Source of the DNA: Candidatus Nealsoniibacteriota bacterium
GTDB lineage: Bacteria > Patescibacteriota > Minisyncoccia > Minisyncoccales > PWPS01
Direction: 5' to 3'
Assembly: GCA_003554445.1 (NCBI GenBank)
Contig: PWGJ01000059.1
Coordinates: 1 to 60,933, forward strand
DNA length: 60,933 bases
The position numbers were made by a program, and so were the translations under genes. The notes under the pieces are model-generated. The model had not been told where the DNA came from. It did not search any database and saw nothing but the letters and a program-made list of their open reading frames with translations. Of the stretch, positions 16,629 to 25,032 are shown in pieces (position 1 is the stretch's first letter; each line of letters starts with the position of its first letter).

Positions 16629-17302
16629 AATTATTAATAGGTAACTGGAAAATGAATCCAACCGATCCGGAGGAAGCCGAAAAGATATTTTCTACGGTTA
16701 AAAAATCTCCCGGTGATCCCGATGTTGAAGTGGTAATAACCCCTCCGTCAATTTATATTCCACTTTTTAAAGACAGAGGTATAAGCGTTGGCGCTCAAAA
16801 TATTTATTTTAAAGACAAAGGATCTTTTACCGGGGAAATTTCGGCAAAAATGATAAAAAACTCCGGATGTAAGTATGTAATTGTAGGACATTCGGAAAGA
16901 AGAAATATATTTAATGAAACCGATGAGGAGGTCAATAGGAAGGTAAAGACGATTTTAAAAAATGATTTAATACCAATAATTTGTGTAGGAGAGTCCAGAG
17001 AAGAAAAAAATAACGGACAAACCGGTAAAGTAATCAGAAATCAATTGAAAAAGGCTTTATCCGACATCGATTCACCCAAAGGTTTGGTAATAGGCTACGA
17101 ACCGGTTTGGGCAATAGGATCGGGAAAACCGTGCAAGCCGGAAACCGCATTAAAGATGAGACTTTTAATAAAAAAAACGGTAGCACATCTCTTTTCCAGG
17201 GATGTTGCCGAAGAGACTTTAATAGTCTACGGTGGTAGTGTTAATTTGGGAAATTGCAGCAATTACACCAAAGAAGCTAAGTTTGACGGATTTCTTGTCT
17301 GA
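16625..17302 (+). CDS. tpiA: Triosephosphate isomerase, cut short by an in-frame UGA
   Basis: 225 residues to the TGA at 17300-17302. It interconverts dihydroxyacetone phosphate and glyceraldehyde-3-phosphate. GNWKMNP (N, K), VIVGHSERR (catalytic His), and YEPVWAIGSGKP (catalytic Glu) are intact. The frame stops at DGFLV, exactly where the family continues GGASL. After TGA the same frame reads GASLTPNKFAKMIREM and ends at TAG (17351-17353), which would give a normal ~242-residue enzyme. The TGA replaces the first Gly of the phosphate-binding GGASL loop (GGA to TGA). Confidence 0.9.
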   Translation: MKLLIGNWKMNPTDPEEAEKIFSTVKKSPGDPDVEVVITPPSIYIPLFKDRGISVGAQNIYFKDKGSFTGEISAKMIKNSGCKYVIVGHSERRNIFNETDEEVNRKVKTILKNDLIPIICVGESREEKNNGQTGKVIRNQLKKALSDIDSPKGLVIGYEPVWAIGSGKPCKPETALKMRLLIKKTVAHLFSRDVAEETLIVYGGSVNLGNCSNYTKEAKFDGFLV

Positions 17303-17357
17303 GGAGCATCACTAACACCGAATAAATTTGCAAAAATGATTAGAGAAATGTAGTTCA

Positions 17358-17873
17358 ATGAGTATAAAAAAAGGTAAATTTTATAATCCGACCGCGGGCT
17401 TAATCCATTTTGATGAAGTTCTTCGGGAGATAACCGATTACATGAAAAAAATGCCCGGCGAAAGTTACAGCATAGTGGTCGGATGTGATTCATCCTCGGA
17501 AAACAGGCCCAGCTTTCCTATTGCAATAGTCGTTTTACGTAAAGGAAGGGGTGGAAGATTTTTCTTGAAAAAAACTGATTATTCGGTTATTTCGAGAGAT
17601 AATTTCGGTAGTTGGAAAGAAAGAATACTGGAAGAAGTCTTTTTATCTTGCAAACTGGCGGTCACTCTTAAGGATGATTTGGAAGTGGCGGTTGAGAGTC
17701 TTTCCTCTCAACCCGATTATCAATTTGAATATATACATGCCGATATAGGTCAAAATGGATTAACTAAAGACATGATTAAGGAGGTCACCGCGCTTATTAG
17801 AGGTAATGGATTTGAACCTAGAATTAAACCACACTCCTATGCGGCATCAATAGTAGCTGATAGATTCACTTAA
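17358..17873 (+). CDS. YkuK-like RNase H-fold protein (DUF458)
   Basis: 171 residues. It resembles Bacillus YkuK, an RNase H-like family of unknown role. Features are the first strand with acidic residues (YSIVVGCDSSSENRPSF, residues 38-54), a second acidic strand (VAVESLSSQ), YIHADIGQNGLTKDMIKEV and the conserved end IKPHSYAASIVADRFT. Possible catalytic acids are D45 and those in HADIG. It lies between tpiA and alaS, 4 bases after the read-through end of tpiA. Nuclease activity is an inference from the fold. Confidence 0.75.
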   Translation: MSIKKGKFYNPTAGLIHFDEVLREITDYMKKMPGESYSIVVGCDSSSENRPSFPIAIVVLRKGRGGRFFLKKTDYSVISRDNFGSWKERILEEVFLSCKLAVTLKDDLEVAVESLSSQPDYQFEYIHADIGQNGLTKDMIKEVTALIRGNGFEPRIKPHSYAASIVADRFT

Positions 17874-17887
17874 TTTTTTTAAAAAAT

Positions 17888-19642
17888 ATGAAATCTTACG
17901 AATTAAGAAACAAGTTTCTTTCTTTTTATGAAAAAAAAGATCATGAAATTGTGAATTCGAGCTCACTCATCCCCGATGATGAATCGGTTCTTTTCACAAC
18001 CGCCGGAATGCAGCAGTTTAAACCTTTTTATGTACAAGGAGATTCTCCTTACGGTACCAGAACCGTTTCGGCACAAAAATGTTTTAGAACTTCCGATATT
18101 GAAGAAGTCGGAGATCAAGACCATCTCACCTTTTTTGAAATGCTGGGAAACTTTAGCTTCGGAGATTATTTCAAAAAAGAAGCGATTTTATGGGCGCAAG
18201 AATTTTTAATTGAAGAGCTGGGATTCGATAGAGAAAAACTTGTCTATACTTACTTTGAGGGCAACGAAGAGATACCGGAAGATAAAAAAGCTAAAAAAAT
18301 TCTTCTTGATTCCGGAATTTCGAAAAAAAAGATATATCCACTTGGAAGAGAAGAAAATTTTTGGGGTCCGACCGGAACTGAAGGGCCTTGTGGACCAACC
18401 GTTGAAATTCATTATGTTTTAAAGGATGAGGGTTGTGGACCCGATTGTGATCCAAGTTGTGATTGCGATAAGTTTATTGAAATTTGGAACCTTGTGTTCA
18501 ATCAATTTTACATGAATGAAGATAAGAGTCTAAAACCTTTAAAACATCAAGGGATAGATACGGGAATGGGTCTTGAGAGATTAGCCATGATAGTTCAAGA
18601 AAAGTCTCATGTTTTTGAAACCGATCTCTTTACGCCTCTCAAAAATAAAATTGACAGTTTGACGAATAAAAATGTAGATCAAAGGCCCAAAAGAATTATT
18701 GCTGATCATATCAAAGGGTCCGTATTCTTAATTTCTGAAGGGGTCACTCCCTCCAATACGGAGAGAGGATATATCTTAAGAAGACTTCTGAGGAGATCAA
18801 TGAGATACAGAAAACTTTTAGATTTACCTGAAAACTCTTTGGAAGAAGTAGCTGAGGTGGTTTTTGAAATATATGACGATTTTTATCTTGAAAGTGCAGA
18901 CAAGAAAAAAGTTTACAAGGTAATTGAAAAAGAAAGGGAAAAGTTTGAAAAAGCGTTGGATAAAGGGCTTAAGGAGTTTCGGAAAGTAACCGAGGACGGA
19001 TCTTTGGACGGCAGGAAAGCTTTTCATCTTTATAGCACTTACGGATTTCCGGTTGAGATGATTCAAGAGCTTTGTGATGAAAAAGAAATCAGCTTTTCAA
19101 AAGAAGGATTTGAAAAGGCTAAAAAAGAGCATATCAAAGTATCGAAGAAAGGAGCTGAAAAAAAATTCGGAGGAGTTAGTAAAGATCCGGAAGAGGAAGA
19201 GTTAAAATTACATACGGCTACCCACTTATTGCATGAAGCGCTAAGGAGAGTCTTGGGAGATCATGTAAAGCAAGAGGGGTCCGACATAAATCCCAAAAGA
19301 TTGAGATTTGATTTTTCTCACCATAAAAGCATGACGGATGAAGAGATTAAGGAAGTAGAGGATTTGGTTAACCGTAAGATAGAAGAAGGCCTTCAAAAAA
19401 AGATCGAGGAAATGTCTTATGACGAGGCCATCGAGGTGGGTGCTTTGAGCTTTTTTGAAAAAGAGAAATATCCCGAAAAGGTAAAGGTTTACAGCTTTGT
19501 TACCGATGACGGAAAAGTCTTTTCAAAAGAACTTTGCGGAGGACCTCATGTTGAAAATACCGGTCAATTGGGCAAATTCACAATAAAAAAAGAAAAATCA
19601 TCAAGCAAGGGAGTTAGAAGAATAAAAGCAGTTTTAAAATAA
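17888..19642 (+). CDS. alaS: Alanyl-tRNA synthetase, compact form
   Basis: 584 residues, compared with about 875 in E. coli. The class II catalytic domain (FTTAGMQQFKPFY, QKCFRTSDIEEVGD, TFFEMLGNFSFGDYF, GMGLERLAM), the tRNA-recognition domain and the editing domain (HTATHLLHEALR zinc His pair near residue 440 and CGGPHV near the end) are present. The protein ends straight after the CGGPHV segment, so the C-terminal C-Ala/DHHA1 part is missing. CGGPHV replaces the usual CGGTHV. Reading frame is intact and the next gene starts 4 bases later, so this is a real short form. Confidence 0.95.
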   Translation: MKSYELRNKFLSFYEKKDHEIVNSSSLIPDDESVLFTTAGMQQFKPFYVQGDSPYGTRTVSAQKCFRTSDIEEVGDQDHLTFFEMLGNFSFGDYFKKEAILWAQEFLIEELGFDREKLVYTYFEGNEEIPEDKKAKKILLDSGISKKKIYPLGREENFWGPTGTEGPCGPTVEIHYVLKDEGCGPDCDPSCDCDKFIEIWNLVFNQFYMNEDKSLKPLKHQGIDTGMGLERLAMIVQEKSHVFETDLFTPLKNKIDSLTNKNVDQRPKRIIADHIKGSVFLISEGVTPSNTERGYILRRLLRRSMRYRKLLDLPENSLEEVAEVVFEIYDDFYLESADKKKVYKVIEKEREKFEKALDKGLKEFRKVTEDGSLDGRKAFHLYSTYGFPVEMIQELCDEKEISFSKEGFEKAKKEHIKVSKKGAEKKFGGVSKDPEEEELKLHTATHLLHEALRRVLGDHVKQEGSDINPKRLRFDFSHHKSMTDEEIKEVEDLVNRKIEEGLQKKIEEMSYDEAIEVGALSFFEKEKYPEKVKVYSFVTDDGKVFSKELCGGPHVENTGQLGKFTIKKEKSSSKGVRRIKAVLK

Positions 19643-19646
19643 AAAA

Positions 19647-20891
19647 ATGACCCAAAAAATATACGACATCAGACCACCGGGAAAAGCGAGTTCCGGAAAA
19701 AGAAGAAACGGGAAAGAAAACAAAAAGAAGAGAGGAATCGGTTTTTTTGCTTCTCTTTTTACCGGATTAATATTGATTTCAGCAATTGTTTTCTTTTTTA
19801 GCTTTCGGGTTGAAATAGATATTTGGCCCGCAACTGAAGGTATTGAGCTGGAAGAGGTGGTCGAGGTAGATATTTCCGTCGATAATTTAGATGAAAAATT
19901 ACCCGGAACTATCTTTGAAACTGATTTTTTGGAAGATTACAGAGAGTTTGAAGCGACGGGAATAGAGGAATCCCCAACGGAAGCCACGGGAATGATTATC
20001 ATTCAAAATAATCATTGGGATCAAAACCAACCGCTTGTTGAGGGAACTCGATTTGAAGCTGAAAATGGTAAAATTTTTAGATCTAAAGACGGCATACTCG
20101 TTCCGGGTAGAACTTATCAGGACGGTGAATCCGTTCCCGGTGAAGTGGAAGTGGAGGTGATAGCTGATGAACCCGGCAGTGAGTACAATATAGAACCGAC
20201 GGAATTTACTCTTCCCGGACTCAGAGGAGCTCCTTCTTATGAGGGGGTAACGGCAATCTCCGAAAGTCAAATGACGGGTGGAGCGGTAGGAGAAAGGAAG
20301 GTTATCAGTGAAGAAGATGTTGAAAATGCTCGTGAAGAAGTGATTAGCTCTCTGATTGAAGAAGGGAGAAGTATTTTGGAAGAGGGGCGAAGCGACAAGT
20401 ATCTGCTTGAAGAATCGAGCCAATACGGATATGAGATCCAGCAGGAAGAGATTAGCGGGGAGGTAGGAGAGTCGGTTGATAGTTTTAGTGTAAAAATAAG
20501 AGCCCGAATCGATGTCTTAACATTTGAGGAAGATCATTTCGATCAATTCTTAATTTCAAAAATTCTTGACCGGGTCGAAGGACCGGAAGAAGGTGGCCTG
20601 GAAGCGGAAAAATTGGTTTATGAAGATAGCTTGAGTTTTAATTATAAATTTATGGATATCGACTGGAATGAAGGTCTGGGTGAGTTGGATGTGGAATTTG
20701 CCGGAGAGGTTTATTCCGGGATAAATGAATCTCGTTTAATCGATAGAGCGAAGGGGTCTTCCAGAGATGAAGTCAAGGCGCTCTTGGAAAGAGAGGACTT
20801 TATAAGAGAAGCAAGAGTTAGGTTCAAACCTTTTGGTTTAGGTAATATTCCGGAAAATAGTGATAGGATAAGAATGGATATTAAGTTTTAA
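19647..20891 (+). CDS. Membrane-anchored protein with baseplate-J-like domain
   Basis: 414 residues of uncertain function. A basic N-terminus (GKRRNGKENKKKRGI) is followed by one membrane helix (about residues 34-53, FFASLFTGLILISAIVFFF) and a large acidic outside part. Residues about 115-210 (ATGMIIIQNNH...PLVEGTRFEAENGKIFRS, PGEVEVEVIADEPGSEYNI, FTLPGLRGAPSYEGV) resemble the baseplate J/gp47 beta domain found in tail and contractile-device proteins and in many CPR surface proteins. It lies between alaS and infA, with no phage genes nearby. The topology is inferred from the helix and charge; the domain call is from motif resemblance. Confidence 0.6.
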   Translation: MTQKIYDIRPPGKASSGKRRNGKENKKKRGIGFFASLFTGLILISAIVFFFSFRVEIDIWPATEGIELEEVVEVDISVDNLDEKLPGTIFETDFLEDYREFEATGIEESPTEATGMIIIQNNHWDQNQPLVEGTRFEAENGKIFRSKDGILVPGRTYQDGESVPGEVEVEVIADEPGSEYNIEPTEFTLPGLRGAPSYEGVTAISESQMTGGAVGERKVISEEDVENAREEVISSLIEEGRSILEEGRSDKYLLEESSQYGYEIQQEEISGEVGESVDSFSVKIRARIDVLTFEEDHFDQFLISKILDRVEGPEEGGLEAEKLVYEDSLSFNYKFMDIDWNEGLGELDVEFAGEVYSGINESRLIDRAKGSSRDEVKALLEREDFIREARVRFKPFGLGNIPENSDRIRMDIKF

Positions 20892-20899
20892 CCCCGGAC

Positions 20900-20927
20900 T
20901 TGATTTAATCATTATTTCGTTTATAAT
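20900..20927 (+). promoter_or_regulatory. Promoter of the infA-rpmJ-rpsM alpha operon
   Basis: TTGATT (20900-20905), 16-base spacer, TATAAT (20922-20927). Transcription should start near 20934, giving a leader of about 45 bases before infA. Confidence 0.7.
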
Positions 20928-20979
20928 ACTCAACACGAGTTGACAGGAGTAATTTAATTTGTTACTATTTCAGACTGTA

Positions 20980-21198
20980 ATGGGTAAAAAAGAAAAGGAA
21001 AAAATAAAGGGAACCGTATTGGAATCATTACCAAACGCCCACTTTAAGGTGGAGCTTGAAGACGGAAGGGAAGTAAATGCCCATCTGGCGGGAAAAATGA
21101 GAATTCATAGAATTAAAGTTTTGCCCGGTGATACGGTAACCGTAGAGATGTCTCCCTATGATGATGAAAAGGGGAGAATAATATATAGAAAATCATAG
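20980..21198 (+). CDS. infA: Translation initiation factor IF-1
   Basis: 72 residues, the standard length. The OB-fold pattern KGTVLESLPNAHFKVELEDGREVNAHLAGKMRIHRIKVLPGDTVTVEMSPYDDEKGRIIYR is clear. The ATG at 20980 gives the usual N-terminus; an alternative TTG at 20959 has a GGAG upstream but would add seven hydrophobic residues not normal for IF-1. First gene of the operon. Confidence 0.95.
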   Translation: MGKKEKEKIKGTVLESLPNAHFKVELEDGREVNAHLAGKMRIHRIKVLPGDTVTVEMSPYDDEKGRIIYRKS

Positions 21199-21202
21199 AA
21201 CT

Positions 21203-21316
21203 ATGAAAGTACGATCCTCAGTTAAAAAAATTTGCAAAGACTGTAAAGTCGTTAGAAGAAACGGCAAAGTTTATGTGCTTTGCAAAAACAAGAGACACAA
21301 ACAAAGACAAAGATAA
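21203..21316 (+). CDS. rpmJ: 50S ribosomal protein L36
   Basis: 37 residues, bL36. MKVRSSVKKICKDCKVVRR with Cys 11 and 14, then Cys 27 and His 32, forms the zinc site; it ends HKQRQR. It lies between infA and rpsM, as in most bacteria. Confidence 0.95.
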   Translation: MKVRSSVKKICKDCKVVRRNGKVYVLCKNKRHKQRQR

Positions 21317-21328
21317 TTTTTTTTAAAT

Positions 21329-21718
21329 ATGCCGAGAGTTGCAGGAGTTAATATACCAGATGACAAACAAATAAACGTTTCTCTGACTTACATCTACGGA
21401 ATAGGTAGATCTTTGGCGGATGAAATATTGAAAAAGGCGGGCGTAGACAGCGAAATTAAAGCGGGAGAAGCCGATAAAAAAGATCTGAGCAAGATAAGAA
21501 AAATAATCGAAAAGGATTATAAGGTGGAAGGTGAATTGAAAAGAGAAAGAAGAGAAAATATAGATCGATTGAAAAGAATCGATTGTTACAGAGGAAGAAG
21601 ACATAAGAAAGGCCTTCCGGTTCGCGGACAAAGAACCAGAACCAACAGCAGAACCGTCAGAGGAAATGTCAGAAGAACTGCCGGGTCGGGTAGAAAAGCA
21701 GCACCACAAGCTAAATAA
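21329..21718 (+). CDS. rpsM: 30S ribosomal protein S13
   Basis: 129 residues, uS13. MPRVAGVNIPDDKQINVSLTYIYGIG is diagnostic, followed by RLKRIDCYRGRRHKKGLPVRGQRTRTNSRTVRG. It forms a bridge to the 50S subunit and contacts P-site tRNA. Normal length. Confidence 0.97.
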   Translation: MPRVAGVNIPDDKQINVSLTYIYGIGRSLADEILKKAGVDSEIKAGEADKKDLSKIRKIIEKDYKVEGELKRERRENIDRLKRIDCYRGRRHKKGLPVRGQRTRTNSRTVRGNVRRTAGSGRKAAPQAK

Positions 21719-21725
21719 AATATTT

Positions 21726-22181
21726 ATGGGTAAAAAAAGAGTAGCACAAAAATCAGAAGAAGAACTTCTCGAAGAAAAAGAGAAAAGGGAAAAAGCTATA
21801 AGAGAAAAAGAGAAAAAAGCTATCAAAAAATCACGAGTGAAAGCTGGTCGTGTTTATATTAATGCTACATACAATAATACCGTTATTACTCTCACTGACG
21901 ATAAGGGAGATACGATAGCTTGGGTAACGGCGGGAAGTTTAGGATTTAAGGGGACCAAAAAGGCAACTCCTTATGCAGCTTCCAGAGTTGCTACCGTGAT
22001 TGGTAATAAGGCTGAAAAGATAGGAATTCAGGAAATTGATATTTATCTCAAGGGAGTCGGATCAGGAAGAAATTCAGCGCTCAAATCTTTATCAAATAGA
22101 AAAATAAGAATTAAAAGTATAAAAGATGTAACGCCTATTCCTCACAACGGATGTAGGCCACCTAAACCAAGAAGAGTCTAA
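21726..22181 (+). CDS. rpsK: 30S ribosomal protein S11
   Basis: 151 residues, slightly longer than the usual ~130 because of a Lys/Glu-rich N-terminal addition (residues 1-37). The core GRVYINATYNNTVITLTDDKGDTIAWVTAGSLGFKG and the end KSIKDVTPIPHNGCRPPKPRRV is standard. The ATG at 21726 follows the rpsM stop; an upstream in-frame ATG at 21666 lies inside rpsM. Its stop overlaps the rpsD ATG. Confidence 0.96.
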   Translation: MGKKRVAQKSEEELLEEKEKREKAIREKEKKAIKKSRVKAGRVYINATYNNTVITLTDDKGDTIAWVTAGSLGFKGTKKATPYAASRVATVIGNKAEKIGIQEIDIYLKGVGSGRNSALKSLSNRKIRIKSIKDVTPIPHNGCRPPKPRRV

Positions 22182-22810
22182 TGTCAAAAGAACCTAAATG
22201 TAAAAAATGCAGAAGAGCGGGTGTAAAATTATTTTTAAAAGGTACCAGATGCACGGGGCCCAAATGTGCTATGGTTAAGAAGAATTATCCGCCCGGAGAA
22301 AAAGGAAAAAGAAGAAGTAAAACTTCCGAGTACGGAAAAGAGCTTAATGAAAAGCAAAAATTAAGAAATTGGTATAATCTCAGAGAAAAACAATTTAAAA
22401 ACTACGTGATTGAGGCGATGAAAAGACAAGGAGGAGAAGAAGGATCGGGTGACATACTTATCAAAAATTTAGAAAACAGACTTGATAATACCGTTTATAG
22501 ACTGGGTCTTGCTGAATCTCGACCAAAAGCGAAGCAGCTGGTAGGTCACGGACTTATCTTTGTAAACGGAAGAAAGATTGACATCCCTTCCTATTCTCTT
22601 GAAGAAGGGGATGTGATTTCAGTGAACCCTAACAAAATAGACAGTCAGCTTTTTGAGAATTTAACCGAAAAATTGAAAGATCAAGATATTCCCAGCTGGC
22701 TATTTTTTGATAGAAAAAAATTGGAGGGAAAAGTTACCGGTGAGCCGGTTCCCGAAGAAGTGGAGCCGCCGGTTAGAATGACCTCTATTTTCGAATTTTA
22801 TTCAAGGTAA
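22181..22810 (+). CDS. rpsD: 30S ribosomal protein S4
   Basis: 209 residues, uS4. The N-terminal part carries four Cys (KCKKCRRAG and RCTGPKCAM), the zinc-type S4. The S4 RNA-binding domain is RLDNTVYRLGLAESRPKAKQLVGHGLIFVNGRKIDIPSY (about residues 97-135). It is a primary assembly protein and often an autogenous repressor of the alpha operon. Confidence 0.97.
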   Translation: MSKEPKCKKCRRAGVKLFLKGTRCTGPKCAMVKKNYPPGEKGKRRSKTSEYGKELNEKQKLRNWYNLREKQFKNYVIEAMKRQGGEEGSGDILIKNLENRLDNTVYRLGLAESRPKAKQLVGHGLIFVNGRKIDIPSYSLEEGDVISVNPNKIDSQLFENLTEKLKDQDIPSWLFFDRKKLEGKVTGEPVPEEVEPPVRMTSIFEFYSR

Positions 22811-22818
22811 TTTTCAAC

Positions 22819-23769
22819 ATGATGATTTCACTACCTTCAGACCCAAAAATTAAAAGTAAAGATGGAGATAAAAAGGCGACTTTTGAAGTCGAGTCACTCT
22901 ATCCGGGGTATGGAACGACGATAGGAAACAGCTTAAGAAGAGTCTTACTTTCTTCTTTGGAAGGAGCTGCCGTAACCCAAGTAAAGATGGATGATGTTCA
23001 GCATGAATTTTCCATTATTAAAGGAGTTAAGGAGGATGTGATAAACATTATTTTAAATTTGAAGCAGTTGAATTTTAAAGTTTTTTCCGACGAACCTCAA
23101 AAAGCGAGTCTTTCGGTAAGTGGTGAGAAAGAAGTCAAGGCAGAAGATTTTGATTTTCCAACACAAGTGGAAGTAGTGGACGGGCAAGCGCCCATTGCTA
23201 CGCTGACCAGTAAAGATGCAGAGCTTGAGATGGAGATTACGATTGAAAAGGGAATCGGGTTCGTATCTTCCGAAGAGATGAAAGAAGGTAAGGAGCAGGT
23301 TGGTCAAATTACCATAGACGCAATATTTTCTCCTGTAAAATCAGTTAATTTTGATGTTGAAAATATGAGGGTCGGAGAGAGAACCGACTTTGATCGATTG
23401 ACTGTAGAGGTGGAAACCGACGGAAGCATAACTCCCGAAGAAGCCTTTTCCAGATCTTGCGAAACTCTTGTTGAGCATTTCAATCTACTTAAAAAAGTTG
23501 CTCCGAAAAAAGAAAAGAAAAAGACAAAGGAGAAGAAAAAAGAGAAAAAGGAAAAAGATACAGAAGATAAAAAGGAGAAAGATGAAAAGAAGAAGACCGA
23601 TTCCAAAAGTTTGGATGAATTGGAACTTTCTTCGAGAGTTTTAAATATTTTAAAAGATAATGATTTAAGTGTGGATGATTTGTCATCGATGACCGAGGAA
23701 GATTTGAAGGATATAGACGGAATCGGGAAAAAGAGTGCTGAAAGTATTTTAAAAGCTGTTAACGGTTGA
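22819..23769 (+). CDS. rpoA: RNA polymerase alpha subunit
   Basis: 316 residues. The N-terminal assembly domain is seen in YPGYGTTIGNSLRRVLLSSLEGAAVTQVKMDDVQHEFS, with GVKEDVINIILNLK. Residues about 228-264 are an extreme Lys/Glu linker. The C-terminal domain (about 265-316) reads LDELELSSRVLNIL...DGIGKKSAESIL, retaining the equivalents of E. coli R265, N268, G296, K298 and S299 that contact UP-element DNA. A closely related domain ends S16 at 60 kb. Either of two adjacent ATGs (22819, 22822) could start it. Confidence 0.97.
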   Translation: MMISLPSDPKIKSKDGDKKATFEVESLYPGYGTTIGNSLRRVLLSSLEGAAVTQVKMDDVQHEFSIIKGVKEDVINIILNLKQLNFKVFSDEPQKASLSVSGEKEVKAEDFDFPTQVEVVDGQAPIATLTSKDAELEMEITIEKGIGFVSSEEMKEGKEQVGQITIDAIFSPVKSVNFDVENMRVGERTDFDRLTVEVETDGSITPEEAFSRSCETLVEHFNLLKKVAPKKEKKKTKEKKKEKKEKDTEDKKEKDEKKKTDSKSLDELELSSRVLNILKDNDLSVDDLSSMTEEDLKDIDGIGKKSAESILKAVNG

Positions 23770-23778
23770 TTTTAATAT

Positions 23779-24126
23779 ATGTCCAGAGTAAAAAACAAAA
23801 GAAGATTCGGTAGAAAAAAGAGTCAAAAGAAGGCTTTAATGCAGGCATTGTCCAGAAGCTTGATTTTAAATGAAAGAATAAAAACTACCGAAGCTAAAGC
23901 AAAAGAATTGAGAGGTTTTGTTGAACCTCTTATAACGGCCGCCAAGGAAGATAGTGTATCTTCAAGAAGAAAAATCAGCAAGCATTTTGATGAGAAAACG
24001 GTCACAAAAATGTTTGAAGAAATTGGACCGAAGTACGCGGAGAGGCCCGGCGGTTATACCAGAATAATAAAAATAGGTCCCAGAAATTCTGATGGAGCCA
24101 AAGAAGTATTTATTGAATTAGTATAA
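23779..24126 (+). CDS. rplQ: 50S ribosomal protein L17
   Basis: 115 residues, bL17. RRFGRKKSQKKALMQALSRSLILNERIKTTEAKAKELRGFVEPLITAAKED and the end GGYTRIIKIGPRNSDGAKEVFIELV are standard. It lies at the tunnel exit. Normal position after rpoA. Confidence 0.97.
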   Translation: MSRVKNKRRFGRKKSQKKALMQALSRSLILNERIKTTEAKAKELRGFVEPLITAAKEDSVSSRRKISKHFDEKTVTKMFEEIGPKYAERPGGYTRIIKIGPRNSDGAKEVFIELV

Positions 24127-24137
24127 AAGCTTTAAAT

Positions 24138-24485
24138 ATGGAGAGAAAAACACATAAAATTGATGCCGAAGGTAAATCACCCGGAAGACTGGCTTCCGAG
24201 ATTGCCGTTTTGCTCAGAGGGAAAAATAAACCGACTTTTGAAAAACACAGAGATATGGGTGACCAGGTAGTGGTTGAAAATGTTGACAAACTGAAGTTTA
24301 CCGGAAAAAAAATAGAGCAAAAAAAATATTATCGACACAGTGGTTATCCTGGTGGCTTGAAAGAAGAAAGTATGGAAGAGCTGCTGGAGGAAAAGCCGGA
24401 AGAAATTTTAAAGCGAGCCGTTTTTGGAATGTTGCCCAAAAATAAACTTAGAGATAAGCAAATTAAGAGATTAAAGTTTAACTAG
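24138..24485 (+). CDS. rplM: 50S ribosomal protein L13
   Basis: 115 residues, shorter than the usual ~142; the N-terminal part before the core is trimmed. HKIDAEGKSPGRLASEIAVLLRGKNKPTF and YYRHSGYPGGLKE...AVFGMLPKNKLRDKQIKRLKF are clear family blocks. It is followed 1 base later by rpsI, the usual pair. Confidence 0.95.
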   Translation: MERKTHKIDAEGKSPGRLASEIAVLLRGKNKPTFEKHRDMGDQVVVENVDKLKFTGKKIEQKKYYRHSGYPGGLKEESMEELLEEKPEEILKRAVFGMLPKNKLRDKQIKRLKFN

Positions 24486-24486
24486 T

Positions 24487-24894
24487 ATGGCAAAAGATAA
24501 AAAGAAAAAATATTATGAAGGGATCGGAGGAAGAAAGACTTCCAGTGCCAGAGTTAGAATTTATCCCGGCAAAAAAAGTGACGAATACATTATCAACGAA
24601 AAAGAGGTTGATGAATATTTTCAAACAGCCAAGCAGAAAAAGCAGGCTAAAGAAGCTTTAAGTGCAGTCGGGGAAGAAGAGATGAACGTTTCCGTACTGG
24701 TAAAAGGAGGCGGTATGAATTCTCAAGCTGAAGCTGTACGCCACGGTTTGGCCAGAGCGCTTGAAGAATATGATGAAGATTATAGAAAAAAATTGAAATC
24801 CGCCGGTTATCTAACACGTGATGCTCGAAAAAAAGAGAGGAAAAAGCCCGGCAAAAGAGGTGCAAGAAGATCCCCTCAATGGAGAAAAAGGTAA
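24487..24894 (+). CDS. rpsI: 30S ribosomal protein S9
   Basis: 135 residues, uS9. GIGGRKTSSARVRIYPG and QAEAVRHGLARALEEYDEDYRKKLKSAGYLTRDARKKERKKPGKRGARRSPQWRKR are diagnostic. The C-terminal tail reaching the P-site tRNA ends QWRKR instead of the common QFSKR. It ends the alpha-operon run, with a terminator 27 bases downstream. Confidence 0.96.
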   Translation: MAKDKKKKYYEGIGGRKTSSARVRIYPGKKSDEYIINEKEVDEYFQTAKQKKQAKEALSAVGEEEMNVSVLVKGGGMNSQAEAVRHGLARALEEYDEDYRKKLKSAGYLTRDARKKERKKPGKRGARRSPQWRKR

Positions 24895-24920
24895 AGAAAC
24901 GGTTGAATTTAAGTTTTTTC

Positions 24921-24951
24921 AAATCACGGCTTTTGACCGTGATTTTATTTG
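24921..24951 (+). terminator. Terminator after rpsI
   Basis: AAATCACGG (24921-24929) and CCGTGATTT (24937-24945) form a 9-bp stem with loop CTTTTGA, then TTTATTTG. It closes the alpha/L13-S9 operon. Confidence 0.85.
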
Positions 24952-24977
24952 ATATTTTAACTGCGCTGTAATATAAT
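24949..24977 (+). promoter_or_regulatory. Promoter of the murA operon
   Basis: TTGATA (24949-24954), 17-base spacer, TATAAT (24972-24977). The leader to the murA ATG is about 49 bases and holds a 7-bp hairpin (AGTTCGA at 25002-25008 with TCGAACT at 25019-25025) ahead of TTTTC. Confidence 0.65.
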
Positions 24978-25032
24978 ATAAGCAGATTTTAAGTTAATAA
25001 CAGTTCGATTTTCAAATTTCGAACTTTTCAAA

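Noticed and set aside
16625..17353. UGA = Gly genetic code for the whole organism
   Set aside because: UGA ends rplD, rplW, rplN, map, rpoA, mreB, frr, the dNMP-kinase-like gene and rnhB at the family-typical ends, and map's UGA is followed by a terminator. Only tpiA has an internal UGA.
20959..20979. TTG start that would lengthen infA by seven residues
   Set aside because: IF-1 is 72 residues from the ATG at 20980, and the added residues are not seen in the family, although a GGAG precedes the TTG.
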